From JAKPUX01 sp035353815 (GTDB lineage Bacteria; Zhuqueibacterota; Zhuqueibacteria; Residuimicrobiales; Residuimicrobiaceae): 64,000 bases of DNA. The notes under the pieces were generated by a model. It was not told the DNA's origin. It did not search any database and was given only the letters and a program-made list of their open reading frames with translations. Shown here piece by piece: positions 10,665-19,266 of the stretch (positions within the stretch are counted from its first letter, which is position 1; every line of letters starts with the position of its first letter). Both the position numbers and the translations under genes were made by a program. Where the stretch lies: contig DAOQAG010000002.1 of NCBI GenBank assembly GCA_035353815.1, forward strand, positions 1 through 64,000, in the 5' to 3' direction.

Positions 10665-12261
10665 ATTGCGCCGCTTGCCAGCTCCGCCATAACTGCGCCT
10701 TGTCCAGTCCGTTGTCGATAAAATCCCAGGGCAGGGGTTCCTCGAAGCTCTTGTCGCGGTGGATCCAGGTGGCAAAGCGTGGCGAGATGCCACGCCAATC
10801 TTCCCCCCTTTCTATCGCCTCCACCAGGGCCTCGCCGGTTTCGCTGCTGCCGAGGGCAAAGAGCGCCTGGAGAAGTTCCTCGCGCGCACTCTTGCGCCCT
10901 GCTTGCACGCCCTCGATCCGGTTCAAAGCGGTCAGCAGAGAATTGCGTTTCTGTTTGATCTCTTTTTCTGTCGCCATTGGCGCCCATTGAAAGGGGGTCC
11001 AGGGTTTGGGCACGAAGGTGTTGATGCTGACCCTCACTTCGCGGCGGCTTCCTTTGCGGCAAAAGCGGTGCGCCACCTGGCGCGTCAGTGTGACCAGCGC
11101 CTCCAGATCCTCAGGCTGTTCGGATGGAAGACCGATCATGAAATAGAGCTTGATCTGGCGGATGGGGGACTCGCCGATGCGTGCCGCGGCGTCGAGGATC
11201 GCCTCTTCGCGCAGGTCCTTGCGGATCACGGTACGCAGGCGTTCGCTGCCGGCTTCAGGGGCAAGGGTGACGCTGCGGATATCACTGGCATCGAGGGCTG
11301 TGAGCAGGCTGGCGGAGATCCGGTCAGCGCGCAGGGACGAGAGGCTGACCGGGTGGCCGCGCTGCAACAGCGCCGTGCACAGCTGCTCGAGGGGGCGATA
11401 GTCCGACAGCGCCGCGCCGACCAGACCGATGCGGTCGCCCGGCCGGGCATGGCGCTCGACCTCGCTCAGGACCGCCTCGACCGGCCAGGTACGGAAGGGA
11501 TGGTAGAGGTGACCCGCGGCGCAAAAGCGGCAGCCCCGGCCGCAGCCGCGCCCGACCTCTACCATGAACATCTCGAGGTGCATGTGGGGTGTGACCACCA
11601 CCGAGGTGGCCGGAGGATGATCCTGCAGCAAGAGATAGCGGCGGCGGATAGTGCGCGGCGGTGGTACCAGGCCATGCACGGCCGGCACCCAGGCGCCTTC
11701 AATCTGCGCCAGCCGGGCCAGCAGATCATCTCGGCTGCCGCCGGTTTCGAGATGTTCTGCATGACAGCGGGCAAAGTCGGGGATCATCTCCTCGGCCTCG
11801 CCGATGAGAAAGAGATCCGCCACGGGCGCCAACACCGTGGGATTATAAAAGGTCGCGACGCCCCCCATCACCACCAGAGGATCGCGCTCGCTGCGCTGCC
11901 GGGCGAGCGTCGGAATGCCGGCGCGTTTGAGCAGGGCCACCACGGCGGGATAATCCATCTCGTAGGCGACGGAAAAGGCGACGACACGGAACTGGTTAAG
12001 CGGACGCTGGGATTCGAGAGTATGACACAAGGCCGCGAACGGGCCTTCCAGCTGGAAGGCCCGTTCGCTTTTGAGGAGTGGCTGCTCGTTGAACAACCGG
12101 TAGACGGTCTGGAAGCCCAGACTCGACATCCCGGTTGCGTAGCTGTTGGGATAGACGAGCGCCAGTGGAGTGGGGCCGGTGGGAAAATTTTCATGGCGGC
12201 GGCTTTCTGCGCTGAGCAGTTTCCTGGCATAGGCCCGGAAGGCCCCGACCTGATCAGCCAT
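10663..12261 (-). CDS. B12-binding-type radical SAM protein
   Basis: A 532-residue protein. The first 180 or so residues resemble a cobalamin-binding-like fold (VYPNSYATGMSSLGFQ, then VMGGVATFYNP and LIGEAEE). The radical SAM cluster motif CxxxCxxC follows in VGRGCGRGCRFC (C240, C244, C247), then the LAPEAGSERLR and FMIGLPSE blocks. It resembles the widespread uncharacterised radical SAM proteins often found in ribosome or cell-envelope gene neighbourhoods. It begins about 50 bases after the ftsZ stop on the same strand and is probably the last gene of the dcw transcription unit. The reaction is unknown. Confidence 0.82.
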   Translation of the reverse strand: MADQVGAFRAYARKLLSAESRRHENFPTGPTPLALVYPNSYATGMSSLGFQTVYRLFNEQPLLKSERAFQLEGPFAALCHTLESQRPLNQFRVVAFSVAYEMDYPAVVALLKRAGIPTLARQRSERDPLVVMGGVATFYNPTVLAPVADLFLIGEAEEMIPDFARCHAEHLETGGSRDDLLARLAQIEGAWVPAVHGLVPPPRTIRRRYLLLQDHPPATSVVVTPHMHLEMFMVEVGRGCGRGCRFCAAGHLYHPFRTWPVEAVLSEVERHARPGDRIGLVGAALSDYRPLEQLCTALLQRGHPVSLSSLRADRISASLLTALDASDIRSVTLAPEAGSERLRTVIRKDLREEAILDAAARIGESPIRQIKLYFMIGLPSEQPEDLEALVTLTRQVAHRFCRKGSRREVRVSINTFVPKPWTPFQWAPMATEKEIKQKRNSLLTALNRIEGVQAGRKSAREELLQALFALGSSETGEALVEAIERGEDWRGISPRFATWIHRDKSFEEPLPWDFIDNGLDKAQLWRSWQAAQ

Positions 12262-12311
12262 ACCATCCGCCTCCGGTTAAAAGTACCGGGCGCGCCGTGC
12301 GCCGTACCGTA

Positions 12312-13652
12312 CTAGAGCAGTTTCCAGCGGTTGCGGCGGCACGCCGGGATATCGAATTCATTGTCATCATGGCCATTGCCGCTGCCCGGTTCGATCGTCA
12401 CATCCTGGAGGGTGCGCTCGACATCCTTCCAGGTGTAGGCGGGTTCCGGACGGCTGGCCGGCGACGGTGTAGCCGGGCGCGATTCCGGCTGCTGCGGACG
12501 CGGGCGGCTCGCCGGGAGCGTCGTACGCTGCTGCCAAGACGGATTGAGAATATCCCGGCTCGCTTCCTTGCTCACATGCTCATTGATCTCCTCGATCCGG
12601 GTCACGGCGGGGATCTCTTTCTCCAGCAAACCGCCCTGCTCGAATTTGGCACTCGTCCAGTTGGTGCTCTCCCGCGGACGGCGGACCGCACTCGAGAGTC
12701 CGGTGGAAATGACCGTGATCCGCATCTCGTCGTCGAGGCTGTTGTCGATGACCGCGCCAAAAATGATGTTGGCGCGCGGTCCCGCTTCCTCAAAGATGAT
12801 AGTGGTGGCGGCATTGACCTCCGCCAGGCTCATCCTCGGCCCGCCGGTGATGTTGACCAGCAGTCCCAGAGAACCGGCGATGGAGACATCCTCGAGCAAC
12901 GGACTGTGGATGGCCTGTTCGGCGGCGATCTTGGCTTTATTCTCGCCGCGGCCGATGCCCGAGCCCATCAGGGCATCCCCCGCCTCGCTCATGACAGCGC
13001 GCACATCCGCAAAATCGAGATTGACCAGTCCGGGCACGGTGATGAGATCCGAGATACCCTTGGTCGCGTTGAAAAGAATCTCATCGGCATAGCGGAAGGC
13101 CTTGTCGAGCGGCGTATCGGTCGGCACAATGGAGATCAGCCGCTGGTTGGGAACGACGATGAGGGTGTCGACGCACTCTTTGAGGGCCAGGATGCCCTCG
13201 TCGGCGCGCATCATCCGTTTCGGCCCCTCGAAGAGGAACGGCCGAGTGACGATGCCCACCGTGAGAGCCCCGATATCCCGGGCGATCTGGGCCACGACCG
13301 GCGCAGCGCCGGTGCCGGTGCCGCCACCCATGCCGGCGGTGACGAAGACCAGATCGGCATCGGCCAGGGCATCATACACGGCATTGCGGTCTTCTTCGAT
13401 CGCGCGCTGCCCCTTCTGGGGATCGGCGCCGGCGCCCAGTCCCTGCGTGGTCTTGGTGCCGATGCGAATTTTGGTGGGCGCCATGGAGTACTCCAGCGCC
13501 TGTTCATCGGTATTGATGGCAATAAAACCGACGCCTTTCAATCCCTCGGAGATCATCCGCGTCACCGCGTTGCCGCCGGCGCCGCCGACGCCGACCACCT
13601 TGAGGACAGCGCTGTTGGGATTCACATCATCGAAATCAAAGGTCAAATTCAT
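12312..13652 (-). CDS. ftsZ: Cell division GTPase FtsZ
   Basis: A tubulin-like GTPase that forms the Z-ring. With the ATG at 13652 (AAGGGAG eight bases before) it is 446 residues. The GTP motif GGGTGTG lies at about 109-115 and the T7 loop NLDFADVRAVM follows later. A Pro/Arg-rich linker of about 80 residues leads to a C-terminal peptide EFDIPACRR, a variant of the usual DIPAFLR contact for FtsA. An upstream ATG at 13685 also has a plausible ribosome site and would add 11 residues. It follows ftsA after a 176-base spacer that contains a perfect hairpin. Confidence 0.97.
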   Translation of the reverse strand: MNLTFDFDDVNPNSAVLKVVGVGGAGGNAVTRMISEGLKGVGFIAINTDEQALEYSMAPTKIRIGTKTTQGLGAGADPQKGQRAIEEDRNAVYDALADADLVFVTAGMGGGTGTGAAPVVAQIARDIGALTVGIVTRPFLFEGPKRMMRADEGILALKECVDTLIVVPNQRLISIVPTDTPLDKAFRYADEILFNATKGISDLITVPGLVNLDFADVRAVMSEAGDALMGSGIGRGENKAKIAAEQAIHSPLLEDVSIAGSLGLLVNITGGPRMSLAEVNAATTIIFEEAGPRANIIFGAVIDNSLDDEMRITVISTGLSSAVRRPRESTNWTSAKFEQGGLLEKEIPAVTRIEEINEHVSKEASRDILNPSWQQRTTLPASRPRPQQPESRPATPSPASRPEPAYTWKDVERTLQDVTIEPGSGNGHDDNEFDIPACRRNRWKLL

Positions 13653-13795
13653 AGCCCGCTCCCTTGTGCTAAATAGATCTTCCATCAGACCTATCCCTTG
13701 TCCGTTGGATGATTTGGGTGGCATACCTTACCCCTCTCTTAACATGCCCGGCTGCCGGAGCTATCCCTTCTCCAACGCCAGGCCGGTACAACCAT

Positions 13796-13816
13796 CTGCC
13801 GGAAGAGTTCCGGCAG
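13796..13816. other. Perfect inverted repeat between ftsA and ftsZ
   Basis: CTGCCGGAA, three bases, TTCCGGCAG: a 9-bp perfect stem with a tight loop, 12 bases after the ftsA stop in the direction of transcription. There is no T-run on either side, so it is not a standard terminator. It may be an mRNA stabiliser, a processing site or a protein operator setting the ftsZ to ftsA ratio. Confidence 0.6.
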
Positions 13817-13828
13817 GCCTGCATGATG

Positions 13829-15055
13829 TTACAATTTACGGTCGAACAGCTGTTTGAATTTGCCATAGAGCGAAGTGAAACTCTTGCGCCGCACCTCAAC
13901 GGCCTCGTCGCGGTGCTTGAGGGCGTACTGGATCAAGCCGACGCCGGTGGCACTTTGCGGGGTTCCGGCTTCATTGATCATGCCGGTAAAGCCCGCGGGA
14001 TGACCGATCTTGACCGGCATGTTAAAGATCTCTTCGGCCAGTTCCATGGTGCCGGGCAGCAGCGAAGCGCCGCCGGTCAGCACCAGGCCGGTGGTCATCA
14101 GATTGATATAGGTCGATTTCTTCACCTCTTCGTAGATGATGGTGAGGATTTCCACCATCCGCGGCTGGATGATATCGACCAGCAGCCCGCGCGAGATCCG
14201 CCGTGAAGGCCGGCCATGGATGCCCGGGACCTCGACCACCATCTCCTTGTCGCCTTCGCTGTGCAGCGCGTGGCCGTTTTCGATCTTGAGGCGCTCGGCC
14301 GATTCGATCGGCGTGCGCAGCATGATGGCCAGATCGTTGGTCACGTTGCGGCCGCCGAGCGCGACAACCGCGGTATGGCGGATGCAGCCCTCATAAAACA
14401 GGGCGATATCGCTGGTGCCGCCGCCGATGTCGACGAGGATGACGCCGAGTTCCTTCTCATCATCGCTGAGCACGGAGTAGCTGGAAGCCAGGGGCTCGAG
14501 CACCAGATCGGCTGTGGAATAGCCGGCTTTCTCGATACAGCGATAGATATTTTGCGCCGAGGCGATCGCGCCGGTGACAATATGCACTTCAGCCTCGAGG
14601 CGCACCCCGTTCATGCCGATCGGGTCGCGGATGCCGCGCTGGTCGTCGACGATAAATTCCTGAGGCAGGATATGGATCACCTCACGGTCCAGGGGCAAGG
14701 CAACAGCGCGGGCGGCCTCGATGACCCGGCGGATATCTTCCTGATTGACCTCGTTATCCTCGCCCGAGATGGCGACGACGCCGCGGCCGTTGATGCTGCG
14801 GATATGATCACCGGCAATGCCGGCGTAGACCATATCGACCTGCACATCGGCCATCTCTTCGGCGCGCTCGACCGCCAGCTTGATCGACCGGACCGTCTTT
14901 TCGGCATCCACGACGATGCCGTAGCGCAGCCCCTCCGAAGGAGCAGTGCCGACGCCAATGATCTTGATCTCCTGGGCTTCATTGACCTCGGCGATATAGC
15001 AGCCGATCTTGGTGGTGCCGATGTCGAGCCCCGCAATGATATCGACTTCTTCCAT
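13829..15055 (-). CDS. ftsA: Cell division actin-like protein FtsA
   Basis: A 408-residue actin-fold ATPase that tethers FtsZ to the membrane. The start IIAGLDIGTTKIGCYIAE contains the phosphate-1 loop, VDIGGGTSDIA the phosphate-2 loop, and VLTGGASLLPG the adenosine motif. The C-terminus ends in a short basic/aromatic stretch (SLYGKFKQLFDRKL) that fits the amphipathic membrane-targeting helix. It lies between ftsQ (27 bases upstream) and ftsZ, as in most dcw clusters. Confidence 0.96.
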   Translation of the reverse strand: MEEVDIIAGLDIGTTKIGCYIAEVNEAQEIKIIGVGTAPSEGLRYGIVVDAEKTVRSIKLAVERAEEMADVQVDMVYAGIAGDHIRSINGRGVVAISGEDNEVNQEDIRRVIEAARAVALPLDREVIHILPQEFIVDDQRGIRDPIGMNGVRLEAEVHIVTGAIASAQNIYRCIEKAGYSTADLVLEPLASSYSVLSDDEKELGVILVDIGGGTSDIALFYEGCIRHTAVVALGGRNVTNDLAIMLRTPIESAERLKIENGHALHSEGDKEMVVEVPGIHGRPSRRISRGLLVDIIQPRMVEILTIIYEEVKKSTYINLMTTGLVLTGGASLLPGTMELAEEIFNMPVKIGHPAGFTGMINEAGTPQSATGVGLIQYALKHRDEAVEVRRKSFTSLYGKFKQLFDRKL

Positions 15056-15082
15056 AGAGCAATCCTTATCTGGAGGTTCCGG

Positions 15083-15805
15083 TCACGATTTCTTCTTGAC
15101 AACGATCTGGCTGGCCATGCGCGCATCCAGACAGCGGATATTGCCCATCAGTGTGGAAGGCCCAAGCTGGGCGAAGAAGACATCCAGATTCCTCGCCTTG
15201 GCTTTGAGATCGTCCTGGCCGAGAAGCACCGGCAGCATGCCAGTCTGGGAAAAATAGGCCACCAGTCCGAGTTCCGGATCGCAGTGGACTTCGGAAAGTT
15301 TCTGGCCCAGCAGGGAACTGCGATCGTTCACTTGCGAGATGAGATCCATGGCCTGATGAAAGAGGAATCCGTCCAGCTGCCGGGTTTTGGGATTGAAAAG
15401 CAGGCCCGGTCCGGTGATGACCGGAAGATTGGGAATCGGGGCATCCTCCTGCAGCGTGAGGACGTTGCCGCGATCGTCGATGCCGCGAATGTGGCCGGCG
15501 GCGAGCAGGGCGACCGGACGACCTTTTTTGCCTTGTGCCTGCAGGAAGAGCTTGCACTCGCGCGAACCGAGGGTCAGCATGCTTTTCTCCGCATCGGCCC
15601 GGCGGATCTTGTCCTCCAGCTTTTCGCGCAGCTCATCCTTGTCGACATACTGCAGGGCATTCTGGGTGGCCATCTGATCGATGGAGAGAACCGGTTCCTC
15701 GCTATCGTGCGCTTCCAGCAGCTGCTGACTGATAAAAAGTCCCGCCACCACGGCAAAGCTGAGAAAGAGCATCACCTTGCTGTATTGAAGAACGCGTTGG
15801 CTCAT
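15083..15805 (-). CDS. ftsQ: Cell division protein FtsQ/DivIB (divergent)
   Basis: A 240-residue bitopic membrane protein that links early and late divisome parts. A single N-terminal helix (residues about 9-27) is followed by a periplasmic domain. The FtsQ hallmarks are GIDDRGNV...LPVITG in the middle and, near the end, IRCLDARMASQIVVKK, matching the usual final beta strand. The POTRA region is poorly conserved. The ATG at 15805 overlaps the murG stop (ATGA). The frame is open far upstream, but that is a shadow inside murG. Position between murG and ftsA supports the call; normally murC would sit here as well. Confidence 0.82.
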   Translation of the reverse strand: MSQRVLQYSKVMLFLSFAVVAGLFISQQLLEAHDSEEPVLSIDQMATQNALQYVDKDELREKLEDKIRRADAEKSMLTLGSRECKLFLQAQGKKGRPVALLAAGHIRGIDDRGNVLTLQEDAPIPNLPVITGPGLLFNPKTRQLDGFLFHQAMDLISQVNDRSSLLGQKLSEVHCDPELGLVAYFSQTGMLPVLLGQDDLKAKARNLDVFFAQLGPSTLMGNIRCLDARMASQIVVKKKS

Positions 15806-16935
15806 GCATCCCCCTTTTGCGAAAGGTCCAGGTCCATCACCGCGCGGGCGAGGTCGGCGCCGGCAGTGGTGAAGGCCGTCTCCCGTGCGATACGCCCCAT
15901 GATTTGGCGGCGCGGGGCGTCGTTGATCAGGCCGAGCAGTTCGGCCACCAGATCGTGCTGCGGCAGTTCTCGCTCGAGGATGACCAGCGCTGCGCCCCGG
16001 TGCGCCAGGGCGAGCGCATTGGCCTCCTGATGATTTCCGGCCGCAGCGGCAAAAGGAATCAGGAGGGCCGGCAGCCCACACACAGCGATCTCAGCCAACG
16101 TCAGCGCCCCTGCCCTGCTCATCACCACATCCGCCGCCCTGTAGGCCAGGGGCATCTCGGTGATGAAATCTGTCCTCCACACCCGTTCCTCACACCCGAC
16201 AAGTGCCTGCCGTACCGCTTCCTGATTCCATTTTCCGCTGCTCCAGATGAGCTGAATCTCCGACTCTGCAAGCAGACGTGATAAATATTTGATAACCAGT
16301 TCGTTAATGACGCGCGCACCCTGGCTGCCGCCGAACACCAGGAGTGTCGGCCGCGCCGGATCGAGGCCGAAATAACGCCTGGCCTCCGCCGCGGTCGCGC
16401 TGACCGAAAAATCGCGCACTGGATTTCCGGTGGTGTAAACGTTGGTCCTGCGTTTGAATAAGGGACGCGCTTCTGCAAAGCCCAGATGCACCTGATCGAC
16501 CCAGCGCGCCAGCAGACGCGTGGTGACGCCGGGAAAACTGTTCTGCTCCTGGATGAGCGTCGGGCGGCCGAGCAGATGCGCCGCAAAGAGAATGGGCCCG
16601 CTGACATAGCCGCCGGTACCGACCACGACGCGCGGCCGCAAACGCATGATCAGCGTCAGACTCTGCACCAGGCTCCAGAGGAGCAGGAAGGGCAGGGCCA
16701 GATTGATCCAGAAGCGGTGCCGGGCAAAGCCGCGAATGGCAATGAGGTGCAGCGGATAGCCCAGCTCCGGCACAATCCGGGTTTCCACGCCGCGGCTGGT
16801 GCCGGCAAAGTGGATCTCCGCTTGCGGCGACAATTTCCGCAGTTCCGCCGCAATGGCGATGGCCGGATAGAGGTGCCCGCCGGTGCCGCCGCCGGCAAAG
16901 AGATAGGCCGGAGCCTTGTCCGCCGGGCGCTTCAT
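15802..16935 (-). CDS. murG: UDP-GlcNAc: lipid I N-acetylglucosaminyltransferase MurG
   Basis: A 377-residue peripheral inner-membrane glycosyltransferase (GT28) that turns lipid I into lipid II. The N-terminal glycine loop GGGTGGHLYPAIAIA and the C-terminal FGGSQGARVINELV are diagnostic; MSRAGALTLAE and PFAAAAGNHQEANA are the donor-binding motifs. The ATG at 16935 overlaps the ftsW stop by four bases (ATGA) and removes a 59-residue non-homologous extension. The 3' end overlaps ftsQ in the same way. Confidence 0.96.
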   Translation of the reverse strand: MKRPADKAPAYLFAGGGTGGHLYPAIAIAAELRKLSPQAEIHFAGTSRGVETRIVPELGYPLHLIAIRGFARHRFWINLALPFLLLWSLVQSLTLIMRLRPRVVVGTGGYVSGPILFAAHLLGRPTLIQEQNSFPGVTTRLLARWVDQVHLGFAEARPLFKRRTNVYTTGNPVRDFSVSATAAEARRYFGLDPARPTLLVFGGSQGARVINELVIKYLSRLLAESEIQLIWSSGKWNQEAVRQALVGCEERVWRTDFITEMPLAYRAADVVMSRAGALTLAEIAVCGLPALLIPFAAAAGNHQEANALALAHRGAALVILERELPQHDLVAELLGLINDAPRRQIMGRIARETAFTTAGADLARAVMDLDLSQKGDA

Positions 16936-18173
16936 CGCACGCTCCGGCGCAGCGAAACTGTCTTGCGCATCCGGGGACGCCCGGCAAACAAACGCGACGG
17001 CTCGGGAAAGGCGCGTTCGCTGACGCGTTGGCGGTATTCCCGCCAGCCCGGGCTCTTGGCATACGCCGGACTGCCCTGCGCCGAGATATTGAGCAGCAAG
17101 CCCAGGGCACAAAGGTGCGTCACCAGGGAGGTGCCGCCGTAACTGAGAAAGGGCATCGGAATACCCGTCGTCGGCAGCAGGCCGATGACCACTCCCGCAT
17201 TGATCAGGGCATAGCTCGCATAACAGGCTGTGATCCCCCCCGCCAGATAGCGACCGGTGGCATCCGGGGCCTGCCGGGCAATGATCAGGCCACGATGAAT
17301 GATCATCAGAAAGAGCAGCAGCACGCCGATCGTGCCGATCAGGCCATATTCCTCGCCGATCATGGCATAGATAAAGTCATTATGCGCCTCCGGCAAAAAG
17401 AGATATTTTTGCCGGCTGCCGCCGATGCCCATCCCGAAGATACCGCCCTGGACCAGGGCAATGATCGACTGCTTGAGATGCGGGTGCATTTCCCCGCCCA
17501 CGGAATGGAGGTGGTCCGTGATCCGTATGAGCATGTACTTGTTAAAGCTGGCATAGAGCAGCGCCAGGCTCACGGCGGACAGGGCTGTGGCGGCGAGATA
17601 GCTGACGCGAATCTCCGCGATAAAAAAGAGCGAGAAGACAGTGATCATGGTCAGTGCCGCGGTGCCCATGTCGTGCTCAAGGGCGATGGGTCCAACGATC
17701 AACAGGGCCAGTCCGAACAGCTGGATATAGACCGCCGGGTCATCGAGGTGTTCGCGCCATTCGTGTAGTTTGATCGCCAGCACCGTGATCAGGGCATAGC
17801 GCGCAAAATCCGAGGGCTGAAAGCTGAAGAAATAGAGATTGATCCAGCTCCGTGCCCCGTTACGCGGGGTGATAAAGGGAATGTGCAGCAGCAGGATGGC
17901 GAGCAACACCAGGGAGATCCAGAACAGGGGCCAGGCGAATCCGAGCCACTCATGGTAATCGCGCCGCGCGATCCATACCATGAGCATCAGGCCGATCACG
18001 ATGCGCGCCAGCTGCTTGGTAAAAAAGTAGGCGCTGTCGCCATAGCGCATCTCCGAACGATACGAGCTGGCTGAATAAATCGTCGCGGCGCCGAGAATGA
18101 TCAGCACCAGGATGCAGGTCAGGAGGGCGAAATCCGTGCGCGCCCAGTCCATTTTTTTACGTGCTTCGATCAT
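16932..18173 (-). CDS. ftsW: Peptidoglycan glycosyltransferase FtsW (SEDS family)
   Basis: A 413-residue polytopic SEDS protein that polymerises lipid II at the septum together with the FtsI transpeptidase. Ten or so membrane helices are visible. QPSDFARYAL corresponds to the usual QPSEFAK motif; LPEAHNDFIYAMIGEEYGLIG and GIPMPFLSYGGTS are typical. The loop EHDMGTA holds the Asp thought to be catalytic. The start at 18173 overlaps the mraY stop (ATGA). The dcw position argues for FtsW rather than the elongation homologue RodA. Confidence 0.94.
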   Translation of the reverse strand: MIEARKKMDWARTDFALLTCILVLIILGAATIYSASSYRSEMRYGDSAYFFTKQLARIVIGLMLMVWIARRDYHEWLGFAWPLFWISLVLLAILLLHIPFITPRNGARSWINLYFFSFQPSDFARYALITVLAIKLHEWREHLDDPAVYIQLFGLALLIVGPIALEHDMGTAALTMITVFSLFFIAEIRVSYLAATALSAVSLALLYASFNKYMLIRITDHLHSVGGEMHPHLKQSIIALVQGGIFGMGIGGSRQKYLFLPEAHNDFIYAMIGEEYGLIGTIGVLLLFLMIIHRGLIIARQAPDATGRYLAGGITACYASYALINAGVVIGLLPTTGIPMPFLSYGGTSLVTHLCALGLLLNISAQGSPAYAKSPGWREYRQRVSERAFPEPSRLFAGRPRMRKTVSLRRSVR

Positions 18174-19255
18174 CTTATTTTGAAAGTGGTTAGAGTCAAC
18201 AGTGCCAGAATAATGCCCACGATCCAGAAGCGGGTGACCACCTTGGGTTCGGCCCAGCCGCTGAGTTCGAAGTGGTGGTGGATCGGAGCCATTCGGAAGA
18301 TCCTCCGGCCGGTCCGTTTGTAATGGCCGACCTGGAGGATCACCGAAAGGCTCTCGATCACGAAAATGGCGCAGATCAGCAGGAGGAGGAGCTCCTTTTT
18401 GACCAGCACCGCTACAGTACCGATAGCGCCGCCCAGCGCGAGGGCGCCCGTATCGCCCATAAAGACCTGCGCCGGATAGGCGTTGTACCAAAGAAAGCCG
18501 AGAGAGGCACCGAAAAGCGCCGCGCAAAAGACCGCCAGCTCGCCGGCCTCAGGGAGGTAAATGATATTGAGATAATCGCTGAAATCGACGCGGCCGGTGA
18601 CGTAGGCGATGAGGCCAAAGGCAGTCGCGGCGATGGCGATCAGGCCGATAAGAAGCCCATCCAATCCGTCCGTCAAATTGGAGCCATTGGACATGGCGGT
18701 GATGACAAAGGCGACAATGAAGATATAGAAAATGCCGAACTCCAGCTCAAAGTTCTTGAGAAAGGGGATGGTGGTCGAGGAGCGTTCGGCGGCTACCGTC
18801 GGCAGAAAATAGACGACCAGGCCGACGAACAGACCGATCGTGACCTGACCGGCCAGCTTGTAGCGTCCGATCAGCCCCTTGGGCATTTTTTTGACGATCT
18901 TGAGGTAATCGTCCAGCAAACCCAGCATGCCCAGCCACAGGGTGACGATCATGACGACCCAGACACAGGTTTCGCCGACCTTGGCCAGAAGCAGGGTGGG
19001 CAGCAGGGTGCTGACCAGGATCAGTATGCCACCCATACTTGGCGTCCCACGCTTGCTGAGATGCGTTTGTGGTCCGTCCGCGCGCACCTCTTCGCCGATC
19101 TGCATTTCGCGCAACTTGCGGATCAGGGCCGGCCCGATGAGCAGACTCAGAAGCAGGGCCAGGAGCGCTGCGCTCGCCGCACGAAAAGAGATATAGCGGA
19201 AGAGATTGAAAATGATGAAATCTTCCTTCAAGGGCGCCAGCAAGTAGTACAGCAT
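18170..19255 (-). CDS. mraY: Phospho-MurNAc-pentapeptide transferase MraY
   Basis: A 361-residue integral membrane enzyme that joins UDP-MurNAc-pentapeptide to undecaprenyl phosphate, making lipid I. Key motifs: KRGTPSMGGILI near the N-terminus, LLDDYLKI (Mg-binding Asp pair), NLTDGLDGL, and MAPIHHHFELSGWAE near the C-terminus. Length is standard. It starts 11 bases after murF and overlaps ftsW by four bases; murD would normally separate mraY from ftsW. Confidence 0.97.
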   Translation of the reverse strand: MLYYLLAPLKEDFIIFNLFRYISFRAASAALLALLLSLLIGPALIRKLREMQIGEEVRADGPQTHLSKRGTPSMGGILILVSTLLPTLLLAKVGETCVWVVMIVTLWLGMLGLLDDYLKIVKKMPKGLIGRYKLAGQVTIGLFVGLVVYFLPTVAAERSSTTIPFLKNFELEFGIFYIFIVAFVITAMSNGSNLTDGLDGLLIGLIAIAATAFGLIAYVTGRVDFSDYLNIIYLPEAGELAVFCAALFGASLGFLWYNAYPAQVFMGDTGALALGGAIGTVAVLVKKELLLLLICAIFVIESLSVILQVGHYKRTGRRIFRMAPIHHHFELSGWAEPKVVTRFWIVGIILALLTLTTFKIR

Positions 19256-19266
19256 GAGTCCATCCG

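Noticed and set aside
10759..12315. 518-codon open frame on the plus strand
   Set aside because: It is the mirror of the radical SAM gene in a G+C-rich frame, with no start site or family features.
13653..13724. FtsZ start at 13724 (longest frame)
   Set aside because: It adds 24 residues that are not FtsZ-like, while the ATG at 13652 has a good ribosome site.
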